The translations under genes were made by a program, and so were the position numbers. Below are positions 23,036-35,450 of a stretch of DNA of 64,000 nt, one piece after another. The notes beneath the pieces are model-generated. The model had not been told where the DNA came from, did not search any database, and worked only from the letters and a program-made list of their open reading frames with translations. Source of the DNA: Epiperipatus broadwayi (Eukaryota; Onychophora; Udeonychophora; Euonychophora; Peripatidae); the NCBI GenBank assembly GCA_028023455.1, contig JAQFVV010000508.1:334001-398000 (forward strand). The letters are read 5' to 3'. The stretch's first letter is position 1; every line of letters starts with the position of its first letter.

Positions 23036-26000
23036 CAAAAGAAAACATCTAAACTTAAATACTTGTGAGTAAAAACATATATAAAAAACAAACAATCCTC
23101 AAGATACATTTCTGGAAGAATATGCTTTTATCGGTTAGTACAGATATTTACCATACATGTAAACATGATTTAGTATAGAAGTGCTGCACTACCTGAAGGC
23201 ACTCACTTTGATGTTATTGTCTTATTTTTATTAAGCTATAAATTATTATTTAATTTTCTGTTAAAGTTATGCAATAAAGTCAGTTGAAGTTTAATATACC
23301 ATTGATGAAATCTCAGAAAAAATATAATTTATTATATTCTTTATACTTTTCGTAATTATGCTGCTTCCTGTGTATATTTTTATCCAAATACTTTTAAAGT
23401 ATAAGTTTTATTGCTTACAAAATATTATATTCATGAAAAAAAAACGTAAAAAGTGTTAAATAAATAATATTTATGCAGATTATTTAATAAGTGATACAAT
23501 AATCATTAACTAAGGTAATCAATAATGTATAGCCTAATGAAAGTAATTCTTAAATTATATTTGATATTCACCCTAGTTGATAGTGATAGTATCAAAAAAA
23601 AAAATGTAATTCACTTGTAAATGGAATTGGTATTTTTACTAATAAAAAGTAAACTATTATGATGATAACATGTTTTAAAAAGTATATGGACTAACTGATG
23701 AAAGCATGTTTTACCAGAAATGCATCTTGAGAAGTGCATGCTTTTTATATGTCTTTATTAATATATTTTACAAAAAATGATACATTTAGTTGTGCCATTA
23801 TATATCAAATATATCCATACATTTTTTAGTTAAGATGCTGCTAAAGCAATTATATTTATCTGGTCATTAATATATGTTATACACATAATTCTCTTTTTAC
23901 ACATTTTTCTTGCACAATTTTAAAATGGCAAGAGTTTAATTTTTTTTTTTCTTTTAATATGAGTTGTTTTCAAATAACGCAATTGGTGAAAAAAAAAGAT
24001 ACTTTGGGATTAGAGCTGCTGCAAGGTATTCATGATTGGAATGAAGAAAAGAGTGTTAATGTCTTGAAGTATTTAAACAAATCATCTTACATTTGAAAGT
24101 AATTGTTAGATTGTCTTAAGAAAAAAAAAATTTAATTCTAAATAATTTCATATAAGTATTATATCTCTTTATTTTCTTTTTTTTTTTTAAAAAAAAATTA
24201 CATTTTCGGCCGTTTTTCAGCAAATGTGGAAATTTACTTGTCTGCATTGTAAAGTTTTTTATATTTTGTTATGAAAGAGAAGGACCATTTTGGTATTGCT
24301 GCTATGTTGCATTTTGACATTTGGTTTAAAAAAATTCCTTGATGGTGTTGATATTAAAAAAAATTAATTTTGTTTAAATTAAACTGATTAATTTGTTTAC
24401 ATTTATATTTATTATTTTTGCCAAAAATTAATAGATGGTAAGATATACATTGCAAAAAGATCATTTACATTTTATTATATATTATAAATAGTGTACATTT
24501 AGATTTAATAGGGTTTATGAAATGAAGGTCTCGGAGAGATTCATTTATAGATTATCTAAACGCTTATGATAATGCGACCAATATTTTTTTTAGTCAGTTT
24601 AAATTTTGTATATTTTAAATTTTAACTTGAAATTTTGGACGGAAAAGTGAGTTTAAATATAGCTTTATTTTATGTTTGTTTAATTATTATGCTAATGAAT
24701 GAACAGAAATATATTTCATTTAATTGCATATATTGGGTATCCATTATCTAGAAAAAAAATTTATTAAGATATTCAAAATCTCTCCTTTCATTCATTTTTT
24801 TTATATGCGTGTCATTATTGTTTTCACAATTATTGTTTTTGCAACATAGTTTAAAGTTACCCATTTTTTTTATTCCATCAATCAGAAATATAAATTAATT
24901 TCCTATTGTATTTTGTTGTTAATTTTACCGATTTTTATTTTATATAATCCAATAAATTAAGTTGGTTTAAATGACAAGACTCCATTATTTTTTTTATTAT
25001 TATTTGGATTGCATAAGATGAATTAGCTATTTAAATTCATGTCAAGGTTCAAACTCAGCTTCATAAGTAAACTGGAATATAAGATATGGTATTTATGCAT
25101 ATTAGCATTTTTATTTTATTCCCATATAAATTTTATATTTATATCTGCATACAAATATTATATATATTTTTTATTTTGGTTAAAATTACAAGTAATAGCA
25201 TTAGCTTAGAACTGGTCCTTTCTTTGTTTTTCTAATCCTGTCATAAAAATCTAAATAGATCGTACTTTATCATTGGTTCAGAATAACTCATCTTAGATAT
25301 TTTTTTTTAAACTTCTATAAAACTAAGAGTACAAATTTTATTGACTGGTTTAATTGAATATTATTTTGATTTGTATAGATATCAATTATAATCATTTGCT
25401 TTAATTATTACCAACTAATTTCATGTTCATTTATTAGAGGGTTTAAATATATAATATTAATAATTATAGGTTAGTAAACATCCAATGAAAACTTAATATA
25501 TCTTTTGTATTATATGACTGGACATTTTGGGGTTAGAAATTAGCTAATAGATTGTTGATAATAAATTCTAGTGGAGTATGCCATTTTAACATATAAACGA
25601 AGCAATAATTAAGTATCGCTTTATTGGAAGATATGAATAAATTATTTATACATTACTTTATAGCTTCTTAGTAAACTAGACGTAGATTAATTTGGTTAAA
25701 CATTTAAAGGAATGCATAAGTTTTCAAAGTGTTTATAAAATGATATAAAAACTAGTTGATTTCAGTAGAAAATTATTAATTAAATATTAAAGTAAAAAGA
25801 ATTGTGTATCACTTATTGAAAGTTACGAATAAATGTTTATACTTTCTATTTAACTTTTATTAAATTAGATATACGTTTGGTTCAAATATTATTGTGTTTC
25901 AACAATTTAAATAGTGTCTCTATTTAAATACTTAATGTTAAAAAATGCAATTGTGGTTGTTTAAAAGCTCATCTGTCTAAATAAAATGCAGTATCATTAA

Positions 26001-26833
26001 ATATTTAAAGTAGATTTCAATTGTTACAATAGCAATAGATTAATAAAATATTTTGGAATCTGTTTTAGTTATTGATTGGATTTGATTTTCATTAAATTGA
26101 TAATCAAGTAGTTAACCCAATCATCTATTATTGTCTAGGGCAATAATAGATGGTTTCACTGCTGATTGCAGTTTACATTGTAATTGTGATGGATTTGTTG
26201 ATGTCTGGAGCAGATAATCTCATTACTCTTTCATTTACATATAGCTTAAACCAATTAGACTTTAATAGAGATTATTAGTGCTTTATGATGGTTTATTACC
26301 ATAATGGCGACCAAATTGAGCTAGACTAGATTAGATTAAATTAGATTATTTTTTGAGTTTTGATCACATAAGATTGATCATCCTACCCATCACCAGCATT
26401 GATCAAATTTCATCAGTTATAATATATATATATATAGTACCAGGCATTATCAAATATCTATACACAAAGCCTGCTGTAAAGAATATTACAGCAGGTACAC
26501 AAGTATATTAGTATATATTAAGCACAACGAATATATAAATCTGCCATATTAATAACAAAAGTTGGGTCTGAGAATTAAAATACCCCCACACACCAATTTA
26601 AAGTAAATATTTAATTGACACAAAAATATTGTACACAAATACAGTATAATAAACTCATGTATTTTTTTTCCTTTTCTTTTTTGTATATTTTCATGATATG
26701 TCATTTTATTTTTATGTATTTTGTTTTCCTCTGAAAAGCTCAAATGGAAAAAGGTAAACTTTATTGATTAAATGGATTCCATATTAGAACATATTCCTAA
26801 AAGAAATAATTAAAGTAATTGTTCCAACACTCT

Positions 26834-26866
<33 letters not shown>

Positions 26867-27170
26867 CTTTTCTAAAAATTGTAATCTTATCCCATACTCA
26901 AAAAAAAAAAAAAAAACATTAATTGCTTTGGTAAAAACCTAATCAAAAAGCAATATATTTGATAACGGATATTAAAATTAAAATGTTACTTTTTTTCTTA
27001 GATAAAACAAAATTCTTTTGAATTAAGATCTGTAATCAAGTGATCTGAGATTCCAAGATGGAAACTTATTATATTTTTTTAATATGTAGAATTTATTCAG
27101 AAAAATAGAAAGAAATGTTTATAATCTAAATGATAAGATAAAATAAAAGGTTTGTCTGATCATACTTCTC
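23036..27170. other. AT-rich DNA with two short hairpins, otherwise nothing recognised
   Basis: No coding region was identified. Two perfect stems stand out: 26122-26133 with 26141-26152 (12 bp, 7-nt loop) and 26470-26479 with 26486-26495 (10 bp, 6-nt loop). An (AT)n run lies at about 26838-26863. Confidence 0.6.
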
Positions 27171-27700
27171 AAGGAGGGTACCTGAATTGGTTCTCTATGA
27201 GTGGTGTTGATAGGTTTTAGTCAGTGCTGTGGGATTCATTCTTTCTTTGGCATTCATTCTGTCAAAGTTATTCACTACTTTGGTTCTGGAATTCTCCAGT
27301 CATCTAGCCACTTAGAGATTCATTTATGGACTGTTTTATTGCTCATATTTCCTAAAAAGAAATCCATTATACAGTTTTTTTAAGAACTGTTGTATTTGGA
27401 TGGATTCAATTAACCATTCAAGATTGCAGATGAAAATTTAATAACCATACTAATTACTATATTATATCAGAAAGAAAATATGGAAAAATCTACCAGAACT
27501 TTCAGTAAAATGACCATGTGGTAGACAAACCATCAAGTCCACCTGCCCTTGCTTTGCCCAAATAGCCAATATGGGACAATGACAATTCCAGCCAGCTATG
27601 ATGATGACAAAATCCACCTTGCCTATGCTTGAATGATATGAAATTTTCATCGCACAGCCAGTTGATATGAAGCCCACTTAGAAGACCAGTCAGAAGAAAA
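27171..27700. other. More complex, less AT-rich patch, not recognised
   Basis: Composition is visibly less skewed than its surroundings. Open frames of about 60-70 codons exist on both strands (27201-27383 plus, 27462-27677 minus) but show no domain motif. It may be a decayed element or a single exon. Confidence 0.3.
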
Positions 27701-27956
27701 CGAAGATGCGTAAATAAGTTTATTTAAAATAAAATATTTTGTTAATATTGAATTAATTAACTCTTATATTTCCAATAATTAGAAATATATTATTGTTTTT
27801 ATTAATCATTTAAAAAAAAGAGAGAGTTGTCTCTTTTATATATATATATATAAGATTTTATGAATATTGCAGGTATAATAATATAGCTTTTACTTAAATA
27901 TTTTGATTCATTGTTTAATCCCAAATTTCAGTATTGTCAGCAATGGTTGCAATTAG

Positions 27957-27986
27957 TATTTGTTTGTTTGTTTGTTTGTTTGTTTT
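27957..27986 (+). repeat. (TTTG)n microsatellite
   Basis: About seven units. Confidence 0.95.
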
Positions 27987-28072
27987 TCTTCTTGTTGTTA
28001 CTCCTGAAAATTGTCATACATAAATATACATGTGTATATATGCACAGATACTCTTGTTATATTTGGTAAATA

Positions 28073-28310
28073 TGACACCTCATGTTGAGTGTCTAAAATG
28101 TATTTATCCATACATCTTTAAGTTATTTTTTGTTACTGTGACATCTTATGATGAGTGTCAAAGAAGTTTATTCATTGGAAAATTTCCATAAGCAAAGCAT
28201 CTAATAACCATATATTTAGAATAGTGGTGAATGTATAATTGAGCTATGTGTATATACATGTATAAGAATTTATCTATCATGAAAGGCAAATAGGTTCAGC
28301 ACCTCATGTT
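28073..28310 (+). repeat. Dispersed palindromic 20-mer, three copies
   Basis: GACACCTCATGTTGAGTGTC at about 28073, GACATCTTATGATGAGTGTC at about 28140 and GCACCTCATGTTGAGTGCCC near 28300. Each is a near-palindrome with GACAC/GTGTC-like arms. Confidence 0.55.
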
Positions 28311-28650
28311 GAGTGCCCTAATATTTCTGAGTCAATGCAACCTTATTGACATACTTGTAAAATACAAAAGCTCCTATTAGTTATGTAATGAAATATTTTA
28401 TATTGTAAATATATTTAAGTTTAGTTTTTTTTATATATTTACTTAAATAAAATGGGTTTTAAAGTCCAGAGTAGAAATACATGCCTATATAACTGAAAAT
28501 TTTCTATTTGAGCAATGTATTTCAAATCACATAAAGTATAACTTATTTATGCAGGGTAAAAAAAAGTTCAGAACACTTTCATTCATTAGAAATGATTATA
28601 AATAGCTTTAGGTGTTCATTGTTATTATTATTTAAATGATTGCATTTATT

Positions 28651-28714
28651 TTATCTATTTTCAATGCATCATATATATATATATATATATATATGATGCA
28701 TTGAAAATAGATAA
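28651..28714. repeat. Perfect 64-bp palindrome with (AT)12 centre
   Basis: A 20-bp unique arm (TTATCTATTTTCAATGCATC) is followed by 24 bases of alternating AT and the exact reverse complement of the arm. Confidence 0.95.
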
Positions 28715-29364
28715 TGTAACGCTATTCCGTTACAATATATATATATATATAGGTTTGTGACAATAATTCTTATTTATTTTGTTTATTATATCATTATTAG
28801 TAAAAAACGGTGGTGAATATTGGGACTTGAATAAATATTTAATAATGATAACAAATTTGTTGGGTTTTATATTATTTTATTTAATAAAATGTACTCTTTC
28901 CTTATAAATCATGTACCTATAATAACCATTTAACTTACCCATTGAAGAACCTAGATATAGAGTATACCGTACTAGCCACATGGGGTATTGTTCTACAAGG
29001 GTGTAAAATCTTATTATTATGCTCTGCTGTGCATATGGTATTGCATAACCTTCTAGGAGGGGGGGTATTCATTTTTATTCTTTTCTAGCAGTAGTGCACA
29101 AAAGCTATTAGTAAATAGACTTTTTAAAGATGTGTATTTACCATACATCCTAAACATTCATGCATTCGAGAAAATTACTAACTAAAAGGGTTTTTAATTG
29201 GCAGAGTTCTGTCAAATCTCTCTATCAGATTAGCTGGATGTACCGATATGTTATGAGTACTAACAATTGGCTAACTTGGTATCCATTTCTTTCCCTGTAA
29301 AATCTGGATCACTTAATGCTCAGTGCAAGATTAGAAATAGCATTCCTCAGGGAAGTATGGTATT

Positions 29365-29825
29365 TCTATAATTAAAACCTTAAAACTAACTGGATCTGAT
29401 TTATTGTTTAGTTTTGATGTTTCTTCTATTTTTACCAATATTCCTGTTGAAAAAGCATTAAGTATAATACCACAATACAATGATTTACCTGATTTCATTA
29501 TTCCATTAATCAAGCATTGCATTGAAAATACATTTTTGTTTATAATTCTCAAAAGCTTAAACAAATTAAAGACTTTCTACGGGATCTCTACTGTCACCAG
29601 TAATTGCTGACATTTCATGGATAATTTTGTAAGTCAAGTATTATGTGCAGCTACTAAAAAATCTTTATTTGGCTTAGATATTTGGATGATACATGTGTCA
29701 TTTGGCCTCATGGCATTGATGCTATAAATTCTTTTATTGTTTTATAAATAATTGGCATCCAAATATTAAATTTACTATGGAAATGGAAAATAACAGATCA
29801 CTTTCTTTTCTAGATGTTTTAAGTG
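29365..29825 (+). pseudogene. Penelope-like reverse transcriptase fragment
   Basis: The segment LKLTGSDLLFSFDVSSIFTN followed by IPVEKAL is a hallmark of Penelope-like RT. It is followed by GSLLSPVIADI (motif B area), then in a shifted frame FMDNFVSQVLCAATKKSLF, then in a third frame WLRYLDDTCVIWPHGIDAIN, where Y-L-D-D (29679-29690) is the catalytic box. A further block, NWHPNIKFTMEMENNRSLSF followed by LDVL, closes the RT core. At least three frameshifts are needed to join these, so no functional enzyme can be made, although the catalytic residues themselves survive. Confidence 0.85.
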
Positions 29826-30264
29826 CAAGATAATTTGATGAAACATTATCAATATCAGTTTGCAGAAAATCCACTTATACAATCAGAGATCTTGATTTTA
29901 ATTCTCAGCATCATCCTGCACAAAATAAATTTCTGTAGCAAAAAAAATATTTTGACTAGAGCTTATATTTTATATCATAAAGAACATCTTACTCAAGAAA
30001 TAGAGCTTACGGAAATATTCTACACTCTAATAATTATAACAAAAACCTCATATGTAAGGCTTCACATAACATTAATACTAAAAAAAAAAGAAGATAGAAT
30101 TGGCAATTCATCTTTTAATAGAGTACATTTACCTTATATTAAAAAGGAGTTACTGATAAAATGAGTAGAATACTATCTTGTTTTAATATAAAGGACTACT
30201 TTTATTTACTGGCAAAAAAATTGGTAATTTTTTATATAAACCTAAAGACAGAATATTTTTGGAA

Positions 30265-30610
30265 CACCAAAGAGTTTATGAAATTCCATGTTTTCAGTGT
30301 TTGAGAAACTATGTGGATCAGTCTAATAGACAAATAAATATCAGAATTATAGAACATAGAAATGCTATTAATAAAAAAAATTAGCACAACAGTTTTCACT
30401 TCCCATTTTTTAGAAAATGGTCACAAACCTGATTTTGGCAATACAAAAATAATTGATAATTTGGAAAGATAAGATTTAAGAACCATGAGAGAGCCAATTG
30501 AAATATTAAAGAGACCTACAGGTTTAAATAGGGTTGACGAAGGACAACATATACCAGCTATGTGGAAACCTCTCATTTTATCTAATATTAACTTAAAATT
30601 AATAGGTGAA
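30265..30610 (+). pseudogene. Penelope-like GIY-YIG endonuclease remnant
   Basis: YEIPCFQC, LRNYVDQSNRQINIRIIEHR and NAI match the C-x-x-C-containing GIY-YIG type of Penelope-like elements, in which the usual Y-x-G-Q-T is here Y-V-D-Q-S. Further down, HFLENGHKPDFGNTKIIDN, then LRTMREPIEILKRPTGLNRV and AMWKPLIL are the conserved tail. Stops and a frameshift break the chain near 30380 and 30470. The longest open piece is 30485-30730. Confidence 0.8.
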
Positions 30611-30730
30611 AAAACTAAAGGAAATAAACATTTTGATAAGCCTCATATTGTGAATGCTGAACTACATTTCTCATCTCACACTGAGTCACATTTATGTTTG
30701 AGATCTAATGATTTTTTTTTCAAAAGTTAA

Positions 30731-33644
30731 CCTTGATAATGAAGGTTGCTAATCCGTTGAAATATCGGATTCTAATGCAAAATAATACATGTTTTTTTCC
30801 CCCAAAATAATAAATTACCTACATCATACAACCATGAAAAGATTATATATATATATCAGATTATACATTCTTATTATTTACACACACACGCGCGCGCACA
30901 CACACATTATATATATATATATGTTTTTTTTAATTTGTTCATATACATATTTATTTTACATTAAAGTTAACATCGTACAAATATTTTGATAATATCACAT
31001 CACTCATTGACTTTATAATCCAGTGAAAATGTTGGGATAATGCTAATTTTAATGATAAGCTTGTATATGTACTCAGATGAATTTATAACAACTTAATTAA
31101 TCGATCTAGATATATAGTCAATAATTACCATGCTGAATATTTTCAAAATGAACAGAAATGGGCAATAGTTTTTGATGTATACAATCTGAGAATAAAATTC
31201 AACTAGTGCTGAGAATTTTTTTTCTGTAATAGGTCAAACATTATGAAGGAAATTAAATATTTTTTTTTGCTTATGAATCGATATCCAGTCCAGATAAATC
31301 CATAATAGTGAATAAAATTAAACCTATCTTTATTGGAGAATTATGTTTCAGAACAAATTCATTAATCAGACAATTGATCATGAACTAAACGTAGAAATGC
31401 AGTGATAATATAAAATCCTCTTCTCCACTACTGATACAAATGGATACTATACATTTAAATACAGGTTCCATATTTTTTATTGTATTAAGTGCTAAATGCT
31501 TTAATTCTAAATGACATTATTTCAACAATGTATTAAAAAATATTGAGATATCTTCAATTAACGAATTTTATTTTTAAATATTTATTAAATTGTTCAATAC
31601 TCTCCATCAAAAAACATATTAATCAAATTGGAAAAAAAAAGATGGTGAATAATTAATGAAGGTAAAGTTTACACTTACGTAAATTCAAAACTTATTTAAT
31701 ATTTAGCTCCACATTAAAAATATTTTTAAATCCCTCTAAGAATATAAATTATACGAATCGTTTATATATTAAATACAATGCTTTTTTTTTTTTTGAAGAA
31801 AATTCATAACAAAAATAAAACTTTTGAAGTTTTATATTGATCATAATTAAAGACGTATTACTCCTTTTATTATCACTCGATTTCTTGTCACGCCTCTTAA
31901 AAATTTCGTGACAAACATAAAAATGTCATCTTTTGAGACTTCAATAATCCCAAACATTGAAAAAAACGGATAATTTTAATTCCCTTATAATGAGACTTCA
32001 TTAAAGTACAAGACCATATGGGAATGCTCTAATTAGTAAATGCTTTAATGTTTGCTTTAATTGATTTCACAACTATAAACGTTAGATAAGATACTGTCTT
32101 GAATTCTGTTATTAATATAAAATCATAATAGAAAGTTGATTCCATAAAGTTAATAAATTGCTACAGATTTATATATATATATATGTTTAAATATACATAA
32201 AATTAATATTTGACACACACACACACACCCATATATATATAATGAGTGATGTATTAGCTAGTACAAGTTCCTGCATTATTTATGCTGAGTTCAAGTAAAA
32301 TAGAATAGAATATTTTTATATAAGGATTTCAAAGAAAGTTTGGGCTATTGTCAATGAGTTAAATGAAATATATATTTATCTGTAAAAAAAAAAAAAAAAA
32401 ATGTTTACGTATCTTAAAAGATCATTTCAGTCATCAGATGATTAGTTTTCTGACTTGTGAAAGGATGGTGTAAATGCTTTGTCCTGAAATACATGAATCA
32501 AAACTATTTCAGCATCTGTATGTTTGTTGATCTATTTATCTATTCTTTTATACATTTATTTGTTCCTACATTGATTTGTTCTAAAATTTCATACATACAA
32601 TAACGCCATTTTTTATCTAAATGTCTACATATCTATTTGAAGGCGTTTTAAAAATCTGCCATATTATATTTTGAATCATTTCTCTTAGGCATTTATTGAT
32701 AAAGCTTGTTAGAGCTATTAGTACACTGTTTATTTTAGTTTATAATGACGAGCTTATCAAATTAAGTCACGTGATGTATGACTTTATTTTGTTTACTATA
32801 TAAATTTACTAATGGTTGTATTATTACCAAATATGTGTGCTAAATAAAACATATTCCTAAAAAAATAACTTTATTGGTTAAACTGAGAGACAAGACGACT
32901 GTATTTAATATAGAAAATAAAAGGTCCAAGTGATCTATTATTAATAAAAAATAAAAAAAAACTAATATATATATATTGAAATTTATTAAAAGTAATTGCC
33001 AATGGAAACTAAACGGGAGATTTCCAATTATTATCTAAATATTTTTTCCCCAAATTTACTTATAAATATAAATATGTAAAATTGCACTTCTTGGAATAAC
33101 ATGACAGCTGCCTGAATTAAAATTGTGGTGATGCAATTGGCATTTTTTGATTAAAAATAGATCCTAAAAACTTCAACACAGTATATTTCAAAATTAAGAA
33201 AAATTTAATTATTGATTTGTACATTATTTTCTTGCAAAATCATTCTGTAATATGGCTTGTAGTTATGACTAATTTGCATTATTACATAAATAATAATGAA
33301 ATGAAAGCAGAAAATATTACTAATAATATTTTAATTTATATATTTTACTAATAAAAACCTTAGAATTGAGCATGCAGTAATTCGATATTAATGCATAGGA
33401 ATGTAGCTAAAACATAATCAATATCTGTAAGCAAGTTATAAATTTATTTGTTTTAATTACTTGTGTCAAGAATGTAATGTATACAATATTATTATTATTA
33501 CTTTTTTTAAAGTAAATAATTTAATATAGCATTATATAATAGCAATAATTCTATATATTTATTATAACTTTAATATAAAAAAGGGTTTTTTGGCAAATAT
33601 TTTATGCTCTTCTCAATGTGATTATAACCTATTATAAAGCTTCA
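30731..33644. other. AT-rich DNA with short dinucleotide runs
   Basis: No coding region was recognised. At 30880-30922 (CA)n-(CG)n-(CA)n-(AT)n gives an alternating purine-pyrimidine run with Z-DNA potential. Short (AT)n and (CA)n runs lie near 32170 and 32213. An 18-base A run sits near 32384. Confidence 0.6.
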
Positions 33645-33867
<223 letters not shown>

Positions 33868-34237
33868 CATTTAATAAAAGTACAAAAACAAACTTTTTAT
33901 ATCTTTGGTACTCCATTTCTTGGAGTATGACTCAATTATGTGAAATCCTCAGATATCATACAAATTCAATCTGTTTTTGATTAAATTTTTAAATTAAACA
34001 ATCTACATAAAGATCAGTATATTGAATTAATGCTGAGACAAAAAAAAACAAGGGATCTTAAATTTTTCCATAAAATTAATAAAGAATAATGTGGTTTATA
34101 AGCTCTATTATTGGAAAAAGTAGTTATGGAAATATTTTCATCATTAATCTCATATTTTAATGTATTTTATATGATAAATATTTTTCTGAATATCAATGCA
34201 GTTTTGACTTTCAGATCCAAATGGTATATCAGCCATG

Positions 34238-34239
<2 letters not shown>

Positions 34240-34305
<66 letters not shown>
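34240..34305. repeat. (AT)n microsatellite
   Basis: About 33 alternating units. Confidence 0.97.
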
Positions 34306-34308
<3 letters not shown>

Positions 34309-34784
34309 CTGGTCAAAACATGTCTTTCTATCTAACATGAGCTGGAACTCACAAACTGTATTTCAAACCCAGTCAAGCTCGACATAATGAATAACATAAC
34401 AATGATGGCACAAGAGAATTAATTTTAAATCTGTCTGACTAGCAAAGCGTGAGAAGACAATGAGACATCTATTAACTATGACTAAACTAAAATATATACA
34501 CACATGGCTGTATGTGTGGAAGTGGAGAAAATGGAATTTGAATTACTCAAATAAGTTAGACAATAAAAATATAGTTTAATATAATGACAAATTGTTAATT
34601 TACATATATGAATTAACTGCACACATTAGTATGTGCATGAATGAGCAAATGGTTGATGATTACATAGTGTCATTCATGCTATTATTTTGCATATGCTCTT
34701 TTATTAATTAAATAGTATATACTATACATAAACACATATCTTTGGTGTGTCCAATATTAAGATGCCAATCGATTATTAGAAAGA

Positions 34785-35450
34785 AGTTACATAAAATTGC
34801 TATCAACGCTTTGGTTTACGGTTCTGAAACATGTTGACTAACATTATTTCAGGGAGCTTTCTGAGATTCATTACAGATAAAATACAAACTATTTTCATGC
34901 CATTACGGTCATGAAAATAAATAAAATACATTTGAAAACACATTTGATTATATGATAAAATACTTAATGAAACCTCTTTTAATTAGCGCTGATAAGAAGA
35001 ATGATTTATTTTTTCCAAGGCTTATAGATACTCTTAAATACAGAAATAAGTTACAATGGTGGGATTGTATAAGATTGAAATAAATTTAATTAATAAAACT
35101 AGTAATAGTTGGCATTTATATATATTTCAAGCAGAGCACAATTTTAATATTACAGCATTAAAACTGGGTCATGAAGCAAAAGAAATAAATATACAAAGAA
35201 GTTTGCGGTGCTGACATTATAACCAAGAAATAACAGAAAAAAGTCATGTTTCTGGATAAAAGATAAAGTGGATAGGCATGCCGTGGACATCATCAATGTG
35301 CAGGGCTTTTTGTACAAAAAAAGTGGATGGGCATAGCATGTGCCAGACTTAGGGAATCACCACCAGAGGTATTTTTATATGAAATAAATGGTCCTGGGAA
35401 TATTAACGATACTCAGGACAAGACTTGAAAAGTAAATCTATGGGTTCAAA
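34785..35450 (+). pseudogene. LINE reverse transcriptase C-terminal fossil
   Basis: Near 34790 the plus strand reads HKIAINALVYGSETC then a stop in the place where Trp is usual, matching the L-x-Y-G-x-E-T-W block after the RT core of LINEs. Near 35325-35380 another frame reads SGWA, stop, HVPDLGNHHQRYFYMK, like the G-W-A-G-H-V segment found further downstream in such proteins. The spacing of about 500 bp is plausible for one protein. Frames are broken throughout. It could belong to either LINE family. Confidence 0.4.

Larger units (their letters stand above)
29365..30730 (+). mobile_element. Penelope-like retroelement fossil (RT plus GIY-YIG)
   Basis: In order on the plus strand are an RT segment, a spacer, a GIY-YIG endonuclease remnant and the basic C-terminal block, the diagnostic domain order of Penelope-like elements. 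Frames change several times and stops are frequent. The element probably starts before 29365 but no motif is recognisable there. Penelope-like elements are known to carry hammerhead ribozymes in their terminal repeats, which links this fossil conceptually to the hammerhead families elsewhere in the window. No shared terminal repeat was demonstrated. Confidence 0.85.

Noticed and set aside
27462-27677. 71-codon minus-strand ORF in a less AT-rich patch
   Set aside because: No motif, no upstream context and no matching exon signals that could be argued; left as unrecognised DNA.
30720-30775. Possible hammerhead after the Penelope-like element (TTGATAATGAAGG...GAAATATCGG)
   Set aside because: The CTGANGA core and a GTC-type triplet are not present and stems could not be paired convincingly.
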